Part shown: one piece after another, positions 8,035 through 17,471 of the stretch
Layout: every line of letters begins with the position of its first letter
How positions within the stretch are numbered: the stretch's first letter is position 1
Assembly (NCBI GenBank): GCA_015075005.1
Contig: JABTVC010000005.1
Location: 1-54,514, forward strand
Length of the DNA stretch: 54,514 nt
Reading direction: 5' to 3'
DNA from: Planctomycetia bacterium
Lineage (GTDB): Bacteria; Planctomycetota; Brocadiia; Brocadiales; Brocadiaceae
Translations under genes and position numbers: made by a program
The notes under the pieces: generated by a model
Databases searched by the model: none
Told to the model about the DNA's origin: nothing
Seen by the model: the letters and a program-made list of their open reading frames with translations, nothing else

Positions 8035-10524
8035 ATGAATATGTTTAACATTAAACCACACGATTGCTTAAAATCCTCACAAGAGATCAAACAATGGTAT
8101 GAGAGGAATTATTATTTACTCTCGTTAGCCGGGTTATGGCTGAAAGGAGAAGAGCCCAATACCATGGACCCTGCCTTGTTTCATCAGGCAGAACTGCGAT
8201 TCCTGATTTGCCGGTTATCGACATATCGGGATGTGTCAGTTTCAATCTCACACCCCCTTGTCGCCCAGATCGCTCAGGAGGTTGAAGGTGTTTTTACCGA
8301 TTTCGCCTTCCTGCCGCCCTCCAAAGACCTGGCGTTAATGACCGCTTCCAAAATCCCCCTGTGGATAGGTACCACTACAAAAGAACCCCCTTGTGCATTC
8401 GATGTGCTTGGTATAAGTAACTCCTTTGTGCTGGAGCTCCTGAATCTGCCAAAACTCCTGCATTTTTCAGGTATTCCCCTCTTCAAAAGCGAACGCATGA
8501 TGCGTCCGGATGTTCCACTGATTGTGCTTGGAGGCGCCAGCTCGGCAGTTACTTCTGTATTACATGGCCCGATAAAAGAGCAAGGTCTTGGCAATGATTA
8601 CGGGCTTGTGGATGCCGTGTTTGTTGGTGAAGGGGAATATGCCATAAAACAATTTTTGGAGATTGTGAAAAAAGGCAAATCTTCCGGCTTAAGTAAAACT
8701 GAAATTCTCCATGCGTGCCATGGAAAGGTAGATGGATTCTATGAGCCGGACAAATACGAGCACCGGTATTCAGATAAAAAAGTTTTGGGAGAAATTACAC
8801 CAAAAGAGTCGTACGTCCCATATCCCGTAAAAAGTGCGACTGTATACGACCTTGATCAGGTGAGAACAATGGAAGCGTGTCCCGTGGTATGAAACAGAAA
8901 GTCTTGGTATCGGAGTTTGCAAATCAGTAACGGATGCCCATGCTTCTGTTCGTTCTGCGCAGAAAGCTGGGAGAGAAAACCATACCGGGAGCGTTCCTTG
9001 TCAATGCTGGCAAAAGGGCTAAGATCGGCAAAGGCACAACAAGGGCTTGATACGGTTACTCTCTTCAGTTTTAATTTTAATACCCATACAGACCTGTATC
9101 CCATGATCTTATCTTTTTATAGGGAAATTGTTAGCGTTAGTCTGAAGAGCCAGCGATTTGATCTGCTTTCTACCGATCGGTTCCTTGTAGAGGTACAGCA
9201 GGTAATTGGAAAGACGACGGTGAGTTGCGGGATGGAGGGTATTAGTGAACGGCTTCGACGTTCCCTGCACAAGAATCTTACCGAAGAACAGATATATAAG
9301 GCCTGCGAGTTCCTGTTTGAGAGGGGTATTCGGGAACTGAAAATATTTTTAATCGGTACCGGTTTGGAACAACCGGAAGATTTTGGGGAATTTGGAAAAT
9401 TTGTAAAACGTCTGGGTGATTTAAAAAGCATGTCGGATAGTAATGTACGTATTATTTTCAGCCTGACACCGCTCTATTACCCACCGCATACCCCGCTGCA
9501 ATTTCACGAGTGCTTAACAGCCCTTGAAGACAAAAAGAAAATCCGGCGGGAAGTTGAACGTATATGCAAATTTCATAACATGGAATTCAGGGAAAGTGCT
9601 TCCTTTGAGGAAATATGGCTGACACAATTACTGGCAATGGGTGACAGACGGCTCACCCCTGCCCTTATCCGCTCATCCATTACCGATGGTTTTGTTTACT
9701 ACAATACCGTTCCCAGGCAGATACTCAGGAATTGGCGTGATTATTTAATGGAATTAGGATTATCCGAAGGGAATTACTTTTACGCAAAGGAGAAGGACGA
9801 TATCTTCCCCTGGGACGATATCGATCTGGGTATCTCAAAGAAATTCCTGTGGGAAGAATATGGGCGTTCAACTCATTTTACCGAACGTGAATACTGTTTG
9901 GGGCGCCCAAAGGTCGAAGCACAATGCCTTGGATGTGGGGCATGTCCATCGGCTGCACATATAAGGAAGCTCACACAGCATACGATTTCGCAACCATTTC
10001 TCATGGACGAAATTCGTCGGATTGCAGATGACAAACGAAACAAAATTATATTGCGGGTGGTTGTGGAGATTGAACCCACCATGCGTTTGGTTGCGAAACG
10101 ATTTATTGGGGTGGCCATTGCGCGTGCCCTTATGCTTGCTATGCCCGAGGTTGTGCCTTATTATCAATCGTTGTCTGCGCATTTACGGGATTTTGGCGAA
10201 GAGATGGTCACTGCTGATTTTGCGTATGGTATTAACGTCTATCATCTGGCATTTTTATCAAACGACAAGGTAAAAGACCTGTTGAATAATGAATCACTTT
10301 CTTTAAGACTCAGCAGTGTGCAAGAACATTGTCGCGGATTCAGGATTAAGGAATTTGTTTTAAGCCCTGGGAATATGCCGGATGTACAATACGTCCTCTA
10401 CAGGATGAGTTTCAGCAAAGAATTTACGATGCCTTTTATCCAGCAAAAACTGGGGGAATATCTTCACGCAAATTATGTAAAACATACGTTGTTAAAAGGG
10501 ATGATCAGACGATATTCAGGGTAG
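8035..10524 (+). CDS. B12-binding radical SAM protein, frame disrupted twice
   Basis: The N-terminal 280 residues form a cobalamin-binding-like domain (HQAELRFLICRLSTYRDVSV, then FDVLGISNSFVLELLNL and PLIVLGGASS). A radical SAM core follows with CPCFCSFC, which is a CxxxCxxC cluster. The C-terminal third contains QCLGCGACPSA and a segment like the DUF2344 domain that often ends such proteins. The frame is broken by TGA at 8890-8892 but resumes in the same frame. Reading one C fewer at 8881-8883 and one T more at 8916-8918 restores continuous sequence through WYETESLGIGV. Sequencing error is the simplest explanation. Substrate unknown. Confidence 0.82.
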
Positions 10525-10859
10525 ACACAAGACACAAGAAGAATGCCGTTGTCCTTTATGCAAGGATTTACAAAACCCAACACGCGAAAGAATCAGGTAC
10601 AAAATTTTCCATTTTCATGGTGGCCTCAAAACGGTTTCATATCCAGGAATTTTTGATGACTTGTTACGGATTCGAGAGGAAGAAGGAAATCGTTTGTACG
10701 CAGATAGAGGCCCTGGGATATTATGGGAAAAATCCTGTTTTACAACATGGTGCACGATGTGCATCGTGTAACGACTCCATCGGCGAAACGTTCCTCTTTG
10801 GTCAACCTTTAGTGGAACACCAATGCCTTGTTTGCAGCGTGGACAGGGAAATGATGTAA
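10503..10859 (+). pseudogene. Cysteine-rich coding remnant, probably the tail of the radical SAM gene
   Basis: Directly after the radical SAM stop, another frame stays open to TAA at 10769-10771. It reads CRCPLCKDL, then KIFHFHGGLKTVSYPGIFDD and LYADRGPGILWEKS. A third frame then carries CASCNDSIGETFLFG and EHQCLVCSVDREMM to TAA at 10857-10859. No start codon precedes the first part. Removing one G from the GGG at 10519-10521 would fuse it to the radical SAM protein, and adding one A in the run near 10728 would join the two parts. The product would be a zinc-ribbon-like C-terminal extension. I do not recognise the family. Confidence 0.5.
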
Positions 10860-10918
10860 TACTTCGATGGATGAAATCAATACATTAGAATGCATCGGTT
10901 TGCCAGGCTTCATGTATA

Positions 10919-11461
10919 TCAGGTTGCCGGCTCTCCACCTTCATGCAAAGTTCTTAACGCTCTTCTGGCTTCCTTGTCTACAAACGAAAAGATACGTTGA
11001 ATCGAATCATGAGAACGTGAACGAACATGTCCTGTCACCTTAATAACATCAAATCCCAGGGTGTCATGAAACTCGTAAAATTTACGATAGAGACAGGCAT
11101 TCTTTAAAAGACGATGCTTTCCGCTACTGGAAAATGCATTCATTTCCAGGTGAGACCTTCTTCGCAGGAGTCCTGTCACACACTGAGAATCTGAATATAC
11201 ATCCAGTGTTCCAAACATTGAACCCAGAAATTTATTTTGGAAATCTTCAAGTGCACACAAAAGGGTTTGAACTTCAAGTTCTGCCGAAGAGGCGACTTCA
11301 AATTTCCGTAGCCTAATCTGTTCAACAAATTCAGGTCGAATAATTCTTTCAGGTGGTATTTCCAGAAATGAAGAAGGTATGACAAGGTACGCTCCGAATC
11401 CAAGCTTTAGCCTGGGATTTAAACTTACATCAGTAAAAACGGCATAACGGTTCACGAGCAT
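10919..11461 (-). CDS. RNase H-like protein
   Basis: The protein has 180 residues with an RNase HI-type layout. A first aspartate lies in YAVFTDVSLN, a glutamate in ASSAELEVQTLL, a second aspartate in LDVYSDSQCVTGLL and a last aspartate in SFVDKEARRALRTL. The SSAE and YSDSQ steps match the family closely, although the overall sequence is divergent from canonical RnhA and the segment between the last two acidic residues is long. It probably cleaves RNA in hybrids, but a non-nucleolytic RNase H-fold role is possible. The orientation is opposite to the radical SAM gene. Confidence 0.72.
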   Translation of the reverse strand: MLVNRYAVFTDVSLNPRLKLGFGAYLVIPSSFLEIPPERIIRPEFVEQIRLRKFEVASSAELEVQTLLCALEDFQNKFLGSMFGTLDVYSDSQCVTGLLRRRSHLEMNAFSSSGKHRLLKNACLYRKFYEFHDTLGFDVIKVTGHVRSRSHDSIQRIFSFVDKEARRALRTLHEGGEPAT

Positions 11462-11506
11462 TCCTTATATTTCCTGAAATTATTTAAAAAGAAGGATGAG
11501 TAGTCA

Positions 11507-11830
11507 TTAATTATCTCCCAGACTTAACCGTGAATGCACAGGAATGGACGATAATATTTTATTTGATTCACGTGTATTAGCGTCCATGAGCGGTTTCGAC
11601 TTCCGCGGTTCGTCCACCTGTTCGATCACCTGAAAGGGGAGAACGATGTTGGTCACTTCGCTTGTCTTGCCGTTCCAGACAAGTTCCACTTCGCATTTTA
11701 TGCAGATCACCGGTTTCTGATCCATATAACACGCCTTTGAAACAGCGAATACTGCTATGATAATGCCTTTATGCTCGACCACTTGCGTCGACTGGTATTT
11801 GTTATCTTGGTATCTTATGCGGATCGGCAT
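11507..11830 (-). CDS. Hypothetical protein
   Basis: The protein has 107 residues, starting MPIRIRYQDNKYQSTQVVEH. It has a hydrophobic strand region GIIIAVFAVSKACYM and two cysteines in ICIKCEVEL, and is followed by a polar C terminus. It has no membrane segment or recognised motif. It is immediately upstream, in its own direction, of the RNase H-like gene (45 bases), so the two may share a transcript. The family is unknown to me. Confidence 0.5.
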   Translation of the reverse strand: MPIRIRYQDNKYQSTQVVEHKGIIIAVFAVSKACYMDQKPVICIKCEVELVWNGKTSEVTNIVLPFQVIEQVDEPRKSKPLMDANTRESNKILSSIPVHSRLSLGDN

Positions 11831-11853
11831 AAAAAAACCCCATTCCTATCCTA

Positions 11854-12124
11854 GTAGCCCCGGTAGGGGCGATCTGTTTGTAGAAAGAAACGTAAGAACA
11901 GCATGAAAGCTCCGTAGGAGCGGCCTGTTCATTCTACCCAATCAAACAAATATTTTTCATCATATTTGATTTCATATTTCTTCAAGAATTCAAGATATTC
12001 TTCCTTGAAGGTTTTCTTTCTGTGATGCGCCTCCTGATCGAGAATGTATTTGATAACGGCGTCTATGTGGCTTCTGGAATAAGAAAATGCCCCAAACCCC
12101 TCTTGCCAATTGAATTTGCCTGGT
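11854..12124. repeat. Long direct repeat, copy 1
   Basis: About 271 bases recur almost base for base at 13640-13910 with only a handful of substitutions. The unit starts with two REP-like palindromes (TAGCCCCGGTAGGGGC at 11854 and AGCTCCGTAGGAGCGG at 11908) and continues into the 3' end of a REP-associated transposase gene. The two copies flank a PIN toxin pair and another transposase fragment. Confidence 0.9.
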
Positions 12125-12141
12125 ACTCCATCGGTTATCAT
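11929..12141 (-). pseudogene. REP-associated (Y1/IS200-like) transposase, C-terminal fragment
   Basis: Only the last 70 residues remain. The segment FNWQEGFGAFSYSRSHIDAV, followed by a YILDQEAHHRKKTF stretch and an acidic end YDEKYLFDWVE, is characteristic of the C terminus of Y1-type REP-associated transposases. The catalytic HUH and tyrosine region is missing. The fragment is embedded in the direct repeat and next to several REP-like palindromes, which is the expected habitat of this family. Confidence 0.8.
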
Positions 12142-12156
12142 TTTTTGTATTGATTT

Positions 12157-12416
12157 CTACAAACAGGTCGCCCCTACCGGGGCTACATGGTTTTTTAATG
12201 TTCCCATGGATTTTTCAAAAAACGTATCAATTTAGTGTTTTGAAAAATTAAGCCCTGTTAAGGGCGTACTGCTTGTAGTATTTAATCGTTAAGATACGAT
12301 TAGCTCCGTAGGAACGACCTGTATATGATTGATATGCAAACAGGTCGCTCTAACGGAGCTAATATTTGTTATGGCATCATATCTTGTTACAAACAGGTTG
12401 TGCCTGACAGAGCTCA
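12157..12416. repeat. Cluster of REP-like palindromes
   Basis: At least four related units occur here. CAGGTCGCCCCTACCGGGGC lies at about 12163-12182 (inverted relative to the unit at 11854), AAGCCCTGTTAAGGGC at about 12249, a large inverted pair at 12301-12362 (GCTCCGTAGGAACGACCTG against CAGGTCGCTCTAACGGAGC), and a decayed unit near 12390-12416. The same consensus (GCYCCGNNAGGRGCGRCCTGT) occurs at 11854, 11908, 13640, 13694, 25464 and 25516. Each unit can fold into a hairpin followed by a conserved CCTGTTTGTAG tail. Confidence 0.85.
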
Positions 12417-12469
12417 TAATTGATAAATTTTCAAAAGACTAAATTGATACGATTATTCATGTCCTACCT

Positions 12470-12715
12470 TTACGTCAAATTTAATTTCAGTACCTGCCTC
12501 CCAATCGCTATCATAGCGCCTTGCTTTACCTGGCAATGAAAGCTGGAATATGGCCACTCAGCAGGTGATTTTACCAATCCATGCGTAATATGTTCGTGGT
12601 TTTTGCCTATGGGCATGGTGATTTCGCCCCGCAGCCATTTGGCAAATTCTTCGCTGGCTCGTACCAAACCCACATGACCCACTACGATAAGAATTGCTCT
12701 TAATTTGCAACACAT
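12470..12715 (-). pseudogene. REP-associated transposase fragment (second type)
   Basis: The reading frame holds EEFAKWLRGEI and HGLVKSPAEWPYSSFHCQVK, which is the typical C-terminal signature of the REP-associated transposase family (VKxPxEWPYSSFHRYV). The N-terminal half with the HUH motif is missing, and segments in between have been lost. It differs in sequence from the fragment at 11929, so at least two transposase lineages have visited this place. Confidence 0.72.
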
Positions 12716-12737
12716 CTCGATTTTGTGTTTCGCTTAT

Positions 12738-12941
12738 TTATGATCGAAATTTCTTGGAAAACTCATCACCTTTCATGCAAATCTCTTCCAGTGATTTATC
12801 TTCCCAGAGTTTTTTTCTCCACTGAGTGTAATCAAACTTATCCTGTTTTATCAATGTGATGAATTTTTCCGCTTCAAGAATATCCATCCCGGAAAACAGG
12901 ATTTTTAATCCATCATTGCAAATTTCGTAATCGCTTCTCAT
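12738..12941 (-). CDS. Probable antitoxin of a PIN toxin pair
   Basis: This 67-residue protein is rich in charged residues (MRSDYEICNDGLKILFSGM, then ILEAEKFITLIKQDKFDYTQ). Its start overlaps the stop of the PIN-domain gene by four bases (ATGA), so the two are translationally coupled with the toxin gene first. The family is not known to me by name; the role as antitoxin is inferred from size, coupling and partner. Confidence 0.6.
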   Translation of the reverse strand: MRSDYEICNDGLKILFSGMDILEAEKFITLIKQDKFDYTQWRKKLWEDKSLEEICMKGDEFSKKFRS

Positions 12942-13378
12942 ATTGTTTCCTCCATTATTCTGATAAATGAAATCGGATCTATTATCTTAATATCAGAAAT
13001 ACAGTTACTCCTATGCAGTATACCATTATCAACCGTCACAAAATACTCAGATTTGCCTGTTATGGCACATGATAAATGTATCGAATCCTTTTTCCCAAAT
13101 CCCAGAGCTGCTATTTTTTGTGATAACTGCAAGATATCCTCTTTAAATGAGATATAAGCTGATGAATAATTATGCCATTCATATATTGAGACTCTCTTGC
13201 TCGTTCCAGGATTGGCGCTGTTTTCATAATCCAGCATGAAAGACCAGATTAAAAGTAGTTTTTTCTCTTTTATAATTTCCTGTATGCGGAGTTTCGCTTC
13301 GGTTTCGAGTTTGATGGACAAATGATCCTGATTGTCGTAAGGACGATTAAAACAGCAGTTATCAAGATATACTTTCAT
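12938..13378 (-). CDS. PIN-domain protein, probable toxin
   Basis: The 146 residues begin MKVYLDNCCFNRPYDNQDHL, the typical start of a PIN-like group annotated in planctomycetes and cyanobacteria. Acidic residues expected for metal binding occur at LDN, in DSIHLSCAITGK and in FVTVDNGIL. It lies directly before its probable antitoxin. Upstream, a short open stretch ending LEKLKQKLMRYWNEYRKIL overlaps its start codon and may be the end of a lost upstream gene. RNase activity is inferred. Confidence 0.75.
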   Translation of the reverse strand: MKVYLDNCCFNRPYDNQDHLSIKLETEAKLRIQEIIKEKKLLLIWSFMLDYENSANPGTSKRVSIYEWHNYSSAYISFKEDILQLSQKIAALGFGKKDSIHLSCAITGKSEYFVTVDNGILHRSNCISDIKIIDPISFIRIMEETI

Positions 13379-13639
13379 AATATTTTCCTGTATTCATTCC
13401 AATATCTCATTAGCTTTTGTTTCAGCTTTTCAAGTTGTGTCGGTTGGGGTAAGTAAACAGATGGGGTCAAATGGCCATTTTTTAGAGATTGTTATACATC
13501 ATATTGTAGTGTATATATTTACAAGTGCTATATATGACCACGAAATACTCATTTGACCCAGTTTGAAAGCGAAACCCAACAAATCAAATTATTTATAACA
13601 GTTTAGGTTTTTGAAAAAGCCAATAAAAAAACATCGAAG
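13379..13639. other. Gene-free stretch with an inverted GGGTCAAAT pair
   Basis: The only intact structure I see is an inverted pair, GGGGTCAAATGG near 13464 and CATTTGACCCA near 13551, about 85 bases apart. It could be the ends of a small decayed element. The right end leads into the second copy of the long direct repeat. Confidence 0.45.
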
Positions 13640-13910
13640 TAGCCCCGGTAGGGGCGACCTGTTTGTAGAAAGAAACGTAAGAACAGCATGAAAGCTCCGT
13701 AGGAGCGGCCTGTTCATTCTACCCAATCAAACAAATATTTTTCATCATATTTGATTTCATATTTCTTCAAGAATTCAAGATATTCTTCCTTGAAGGTTTT
13801 CTTTCTGTGATGCGCCTCCTGATCGAGAATGTATTTGATAACGGCGTCTATGTGGCTTCTGGAATAAGAAAATGCCCCAGACCCCTCCTGTCAATTGAAT
13901 TTGCCTGGTA
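13640..13910. repeat. Long direct repeat, copy 2
   Basis: This is the second copy of the unit at 11854-12124, in the same orientation and 1786 bases downstream. It again carries both REP-like palindromes (13640 and 13694) and the transposase 3' end (13714-13911, minus strand). Here the transposase frame has an extra in-frame TGA where copy 1 has the Trp codon of FNWQEG, so this copy is more decayed. Confidence 0.9.
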
Positions 13911-13977
13911 CCCACCTGGTATCATTGATGAATTTGAAGAAACAATTGCTTTGCAGGGAAGAGGTGACCTCTTACCT

Positions 13978-16260
13978 CTATTTGATAAGGTCTTTGAGAA
14001 TATTGCCCAGGGGCGATTCCTTTCCCTGTTTATCTTTATCTCCTTTTTTGGGTAGTCCTATCTTGTCGCCTAATTTTTCCAGTTCTCTTGTGCCGTAATA
14101 TTTCGTCATGGCTGTGGTTACATAGGGTATATCCAGGATAGGTACTGGTTTGCCGAGACTTCCGGTAATCGAGAACGGAAGCACCATGCGGCTTTCTGGA
14201 TTAAGAAGGGCGTTGAGCTCTTCTGTCTTTTTGGTTAACCTCGCAGAATATTCCGGAGAAAGAACGATCTTGCCCTTAAGATTAAGACTATTGGCATTAC
14301 AGTCAACCAATCCGTCTACGAATGCGTCAGTTTCAGTTACTTTAACCGTATGAATATTATGCAGGGAGACCTTCTTTAAATTAATGGTATTTTTGGTCAT
14401 GGAAAAATCCCCATCCATGGAATCGAATCGTGTAATCTTTTGTTTGTTTAATTCGCTGCCTTCTCTTTCCATGAACATGGACACCCCCTTCATGCCAAAG
14501 AGTGCTTCCATGACTGTATCTACAAGATTTACATTCATGATTTCCCCCTGTTCAATCCGAAATGACCCGCTGGCATCAATTGCACCTTTCTGTGTATCAT
14601 CTCCAGCACTGTTTGCCTTAAAAGACCCGGAAAATATTCCCTTGAATAAACCTTTGTATTGTGTAAGGGTATCAACAACTTCTGCCATATTTATATTCGT
14701 AATAACCGGCTTCATGACCCATTGAAGTTTGCTGGGCGTTACTGTGCCCTCCATGGAAATATCTCCCTGAAAGGCATGGGCCTGAAATCCCTGGATATTG
14801 AGAATATCGTTCTGGTAGTCGAACTGTGACTGCATCTTCTCGAAAGCGGCGTCCATAACCTCTCCCTTTTTAATTTCGAGATTGCCGCTGCCCTTGATGT
14901 TATTCTCTTTCTTCCCGGCCTGAACTTTTATGTCCATGGATTCAAAAACACTTTTTGAAGGCGCAGTATCTTTGCTATTGCCTGTTGCCTGAGAGACTTT
15001 TACTGCAAGCCTTGGGGCTGAAAACTGGAGATTGGCAGATAGATCTCCCATCGTCCCTTTCATAGATCCCAGAAAAGTAAAATTTCCTTCAGGTTCGTAT
15101 GCTTTTAACGAAGGAACTAATACTTCCCAACCCTTCATGGATGTATCATTGGTTCCAATCACCAGATCGAAACTTGGATTGGTTAAACCCGTAATCTTTC
15201 CTGATGTTTTGAGGGACATGGTGTGCATGGTAATGACACTTGGGTCTACCTGAATATCGTCTCCGGCCTTGCTTGCCGCGATGGAAATCTGACAAGGAAC
15301 GAGTTTGGGCTTGTGGAATGTTTCTCCATACCGGATATCAAGGTCTTTCATCTCCATGGTGACCTGTGTCTGGAGATTGGCAATAGTTCCCTTCGTAATC
15401 AGCTCCATGCCCAATAAACCAGTAAAGCTCACATCCTCTGGCAAAATTTCCTTAATTGACGGGTAAAAAGCAATGATGAAATCCGGATTAAGACTCTCTG
15501 CCCGGAGTTTAATATCCATAAAAACTCGTTCCCTGTCTGTGGCTTCACCCAGTGGGCCTATAGTGGCTTGCATTGTGAGATTTTGCTTTGTTCCTTCTGG
15601 TATACGGGCAGCCATGTACACATGGATTGGATTGTTCAGCGATACATCGGTACATTGTAAATCTAACAAATCTATGGTATTCGTTACCGGAGTTCCCCGC
15701 CTGGTAAACTCGTCGACGAAATCGATCTTACCCTGATTCAAAGTAAATTTGGAAACCATCAAACCTGCAAAAATGGCCTTTTCATTATTCTCCTTCGTTT
15801 TGTCATCTCTTTTTTCATCTTCGCCATCTTTTTTCTTCGTACCCCCCGCATCATCATGTTCATCTGCCGGAGAACCCGTTAAATCCTCAAAATTATAGTT
15901 CCCCTCTGCGTTTTTTATCAGTCGCACCACGGGTTTGTCCATGATTAGTTCCTTGACTTGAATCTGTTTCTTTAACAGAGGAAATAATTTTATTTTTATG
16001 CGCAAATGTTCCAGGTTCAGAAAATCTCCCTTCCCAAATTCCGGATTCTCTGCAATACGGAGACCCCGAATCTCTGCCCCCAATCCTTTCAATATCGTGA
16101 GTTCTACATTGCCAAAATCAAAATCTCGTGAGAGATATGGCTTCGCGATATCAATAATTTTCCCTTTATATTTATTTAAATCAATAACGAAGGGTAGCAC
16201 TACTGCACTTATCAAAAGAACAAACAAGACGCTTAAAACAACAATAATGATCTTCTTCAT
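13978..16260 (-). CDS. AsmA-family protein
   Basis: This large envelope protein has 760 residues. One N-terminal membrane anchor (residues about 4-25, IIIVVLSVLFVLLISAVVLP) is followed by the AsmA start (VIDLNKYKGKIIDIAKPYLS) and a long beta-rich body of repeated strand patterns such as NIKGSGNLEIKKGEVMD. A polar Asp/Lys-rich stretch lies near residues 135-160. The C terminus contains the AsmA_2-like KGKIVLSPEYSARLTKKTEE. AsmA/TAM-like proteins bridge the periplasm and are linked to lipid transport and outer-membrane assembly. It is transcribed away from the M48 protease gene. Confidence 0.88.
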   Translation of the reverse strand: MKKIIIVVLSVLFVLLISAVVLPFVIDLNKYKGKIIDIAKPYLSRDFDFGNVELTILKGLGAEIRGLRIAENPEFGKGDFLNLEHLRIKIKLFPLLKKQIQVKELIMDKPVVRLIKNAEGNYNFEDLTGSPADEHDDAGGTKKKDGEDEKRDDKTKENNEKAIFAGLMVSKFTLNQGKIDFVDEFTRRGTPVTNTIDLLDLQCTDVSLNNPIHVYMAARIPEGTKQNLTMQATIGPLGEATDRERVFMDIKLRAESLNPDFIIAFYPSIKEILPEDVSFTGLLGMELITKGTIANLQTQVTMEMKDLDIRYGETFHKPKLVPCQISIAASKAGDDIQVDPSVITMHTMSLKTSGKITGLTNPSFDLVIGTNDTSMKGWEVLVPSLKAYEPEGNFTFLGSMKGTMGDLSANLQFSAPRLAVKVSQATGNSKDTAPSKSVFESMDIKVQAGKKENNIKGSGNLEIKKGEVMDAAFEKMQSQFDYQNDILNIQGFQAHAFQGDISMEGTVTPSKLQWVMKPVITNINMAEVVDTLTQYKGLFKGIFSGSFKANSAGDDTQKGAIDASGSFRIEQGEIMNVNLVDTVMEALFGMKGVSMFMEREGSELNKQKITRFDSMDGDFSMTKNTINLKKVSLHNIHTVKVTETDAFVDGLVDCNANSLNLKGKIVLSPEYSARLTKKTEELNALLNPESRMVLPFSITGSLGKPVPILDIPYVTTAMTKYYGTRELEKLGDKIGLPKKGDKDKQGKESPLGNILKDLIK

Positions 16261-16497
16261 GTTTTATATTCTCTATAAATATTGATTATTAAAATATATT
16301 GTTTCCGCCATGACATCCGCAAACTAAGTCAATATAGCAGAAGTCCGGTATTTTATCAAGGAAAACAGGTGTACCCTGATAAACACCATTTGGGGTTTGT
16401 TTTTGTGTTAAAAAAAGTATCTTTTTTATTGACAGGCGGGTAAATACCAATTTGCTATTTTTTATGAGCAAATTGCAGAAGGATGTAAACAAAACTG

Positions 16498-16527
16498 TTG
16501 ACTGTATTAATAATTTCTTTGTATAGT
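16498..16527 (+). promoter_or_regulatory. Sigma-70-like promoter for the M48 protease gene
   Basis: TTGACT (16498-16503) and TATAGT (16522-16527) are separated by 18 bases, and the M48 gene starts 70 bases further on behind an AGGAGG site at 16585-16590. The remaining stretch between the divergent AsmA and M48 genes (16261-16597) holds no gene I can support. Confidence 0.6.
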
Positions 16528-16597
16528 CATGTAATGCAGAAGCATTCATCAGGTATTTTTATTCCTACTTTTACAGGGTTTTTCAGGAGGATTTATT

Positions 16598-17401
16598 ATG
16601 TTCAAATCTAAATTTTCTGCGCTATTTCTTATAGCAATACTTTTCATTGGTTGCTCGACAGTGCCAATAACGGGAAGAAAGCAACTTTCTTTCATACCTC
16701 AGAATCAACTTATCGCTTCAAGCATCAACAGCTATAATCAGTTATTATCTGAATCAAAGATTTTTCAGGATGCACAAAAGACGCAGATGGTTGTTGATGT
16801 AGGAAAGAAGATTGCGGCATCAGCAGAACAGTTTATGCGGGAAAATGGTATGGAAAAGGAATTACAAACCTACCATTGGGAATTTAATCTCATCGAAGAC
16901 GACAAAACCGCAAACGCATTCTGCATGCCGGGAGGAAAAATTGCTATATATACCGGAATACTCCCGATTACACAAGATGAAAATGGACTTGCCGTTGTAA
17001 TGGGACATGAAGTTGCACATGCGCTGGCGAATCATGGCGGAGAAAGAATGAGTCAGCTTCTCGTCGTGCAAATGGGCGCAACTACCTTATCTACGGCACT
17101 CAGCAGACAACCAGGGCAAACCAGCCAATTAATAATGCAGGCATACGGGGCCGGTGCAAATATAGGTGTTTTGTTGCCGTATAGCCGCAGTCACGAGTCG
17201 GAAGCCGACCATATTGGACTTATTCTTATGGCAAGGGCTAATTACGACCCTCGAACGGCCATCCCCTTCTGGCAAAGAATGAATAACCAGGGAGGAGAAA
17301 GGCCCCCTGCGTTCCTGTCTACTCATCCAGCGCCTGAAAAAAGGATTCAGGATATCCGGAATGAACTTCCTGAAGCGCTGAAATACTATAAACAGTTTTA
17401 A
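16598..17401 (+). CDS. M48-family zinc metalloprotease, lipoprotein
   Basis: The 267 residues start with a lipoprotein signal (LFIGCS, lipidated Cys at 19) followed by TVPITGRKQLSFI, the usual start of periplasmic M48 proteases. The zinc site HEVAH lies in VVMGHEVAHALANHGGERM, and the third ligand lies in the HESEADHIGL segment. The C terminus has LSTHPAPEKRI, also conserved in the family. It resembles the BepA/LoiP group that maintains outer-membrane proteins. It has its own promoter and ribosome site (AGGAGG). Confidence 0.94.
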   Translation: MFKSKFSALFLIAILFIGCSTVPITGRKQLSFIPQNQLIASSINSYNQLLSESKIFQDAQKTQMVVDVGKKIAASAEQFMRENGMEKELQTYHWEFNLIEDDKTANAFCMPGGKIAIYTGILPITQDENGLAVVMGHEVAHALANHGGERMSQLLVVQMGATTLSTALSRQPGQTSQLIMQAYGAGANIGVLLPYSRSHESEADHIGLILMARANYDPRTAIPFWQRMNNQGGERPPAFLSTHPAPEKRIQDIRNELPEALKYYKQF

Positions 17402-17451
17402 ATCACTCCTATGAACGAATCAGGAGAGAATAAAAGAAACAGATGTCTCCT

Positions 17452-17471
17452 GGTGCGGCTACGCCGCAACC
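17452..17471. repeat. Short palindromic dispersed element
   Basis: The hairpin-forming GGTGCGGCTACGCCGCAACC downstream of the M48 gene recurs with two changes at 32679-32698. It has no T-tract, so it is not an obvious terminator. It appears to be a further small dispersed palindrome family. Confidence 0.6.

Noticed and set aside
8890..8892. TGA read as selenocysteine in the radical SAM gene
   Set aside because: No hairpin of the SECIS type follows, and residues between the TGA and the next open frame do not match the family in that frame, whereas a shifted frame does.
11854..12416. CRISPR array
   Set aside because: The repeated palindromes vary, are not evenly spaced, have no unique spacers of constant length, and lie in both orientations; REP elements explain them better. 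No cas gene is present in the window.
13807..14098. Open frames on the plus strand over the end of the AsmA gene and the repeat
   Set aside because: They are antisense to the AsmA gene and the transposase tail, and their translations show no family features.
16289..16549. An 86-codon frame on the minus strand in the gap before the M48 gene
   Set aside because: It overlaps the best promoter of the M48 gene, has unusual composition and resembles no protein I know.
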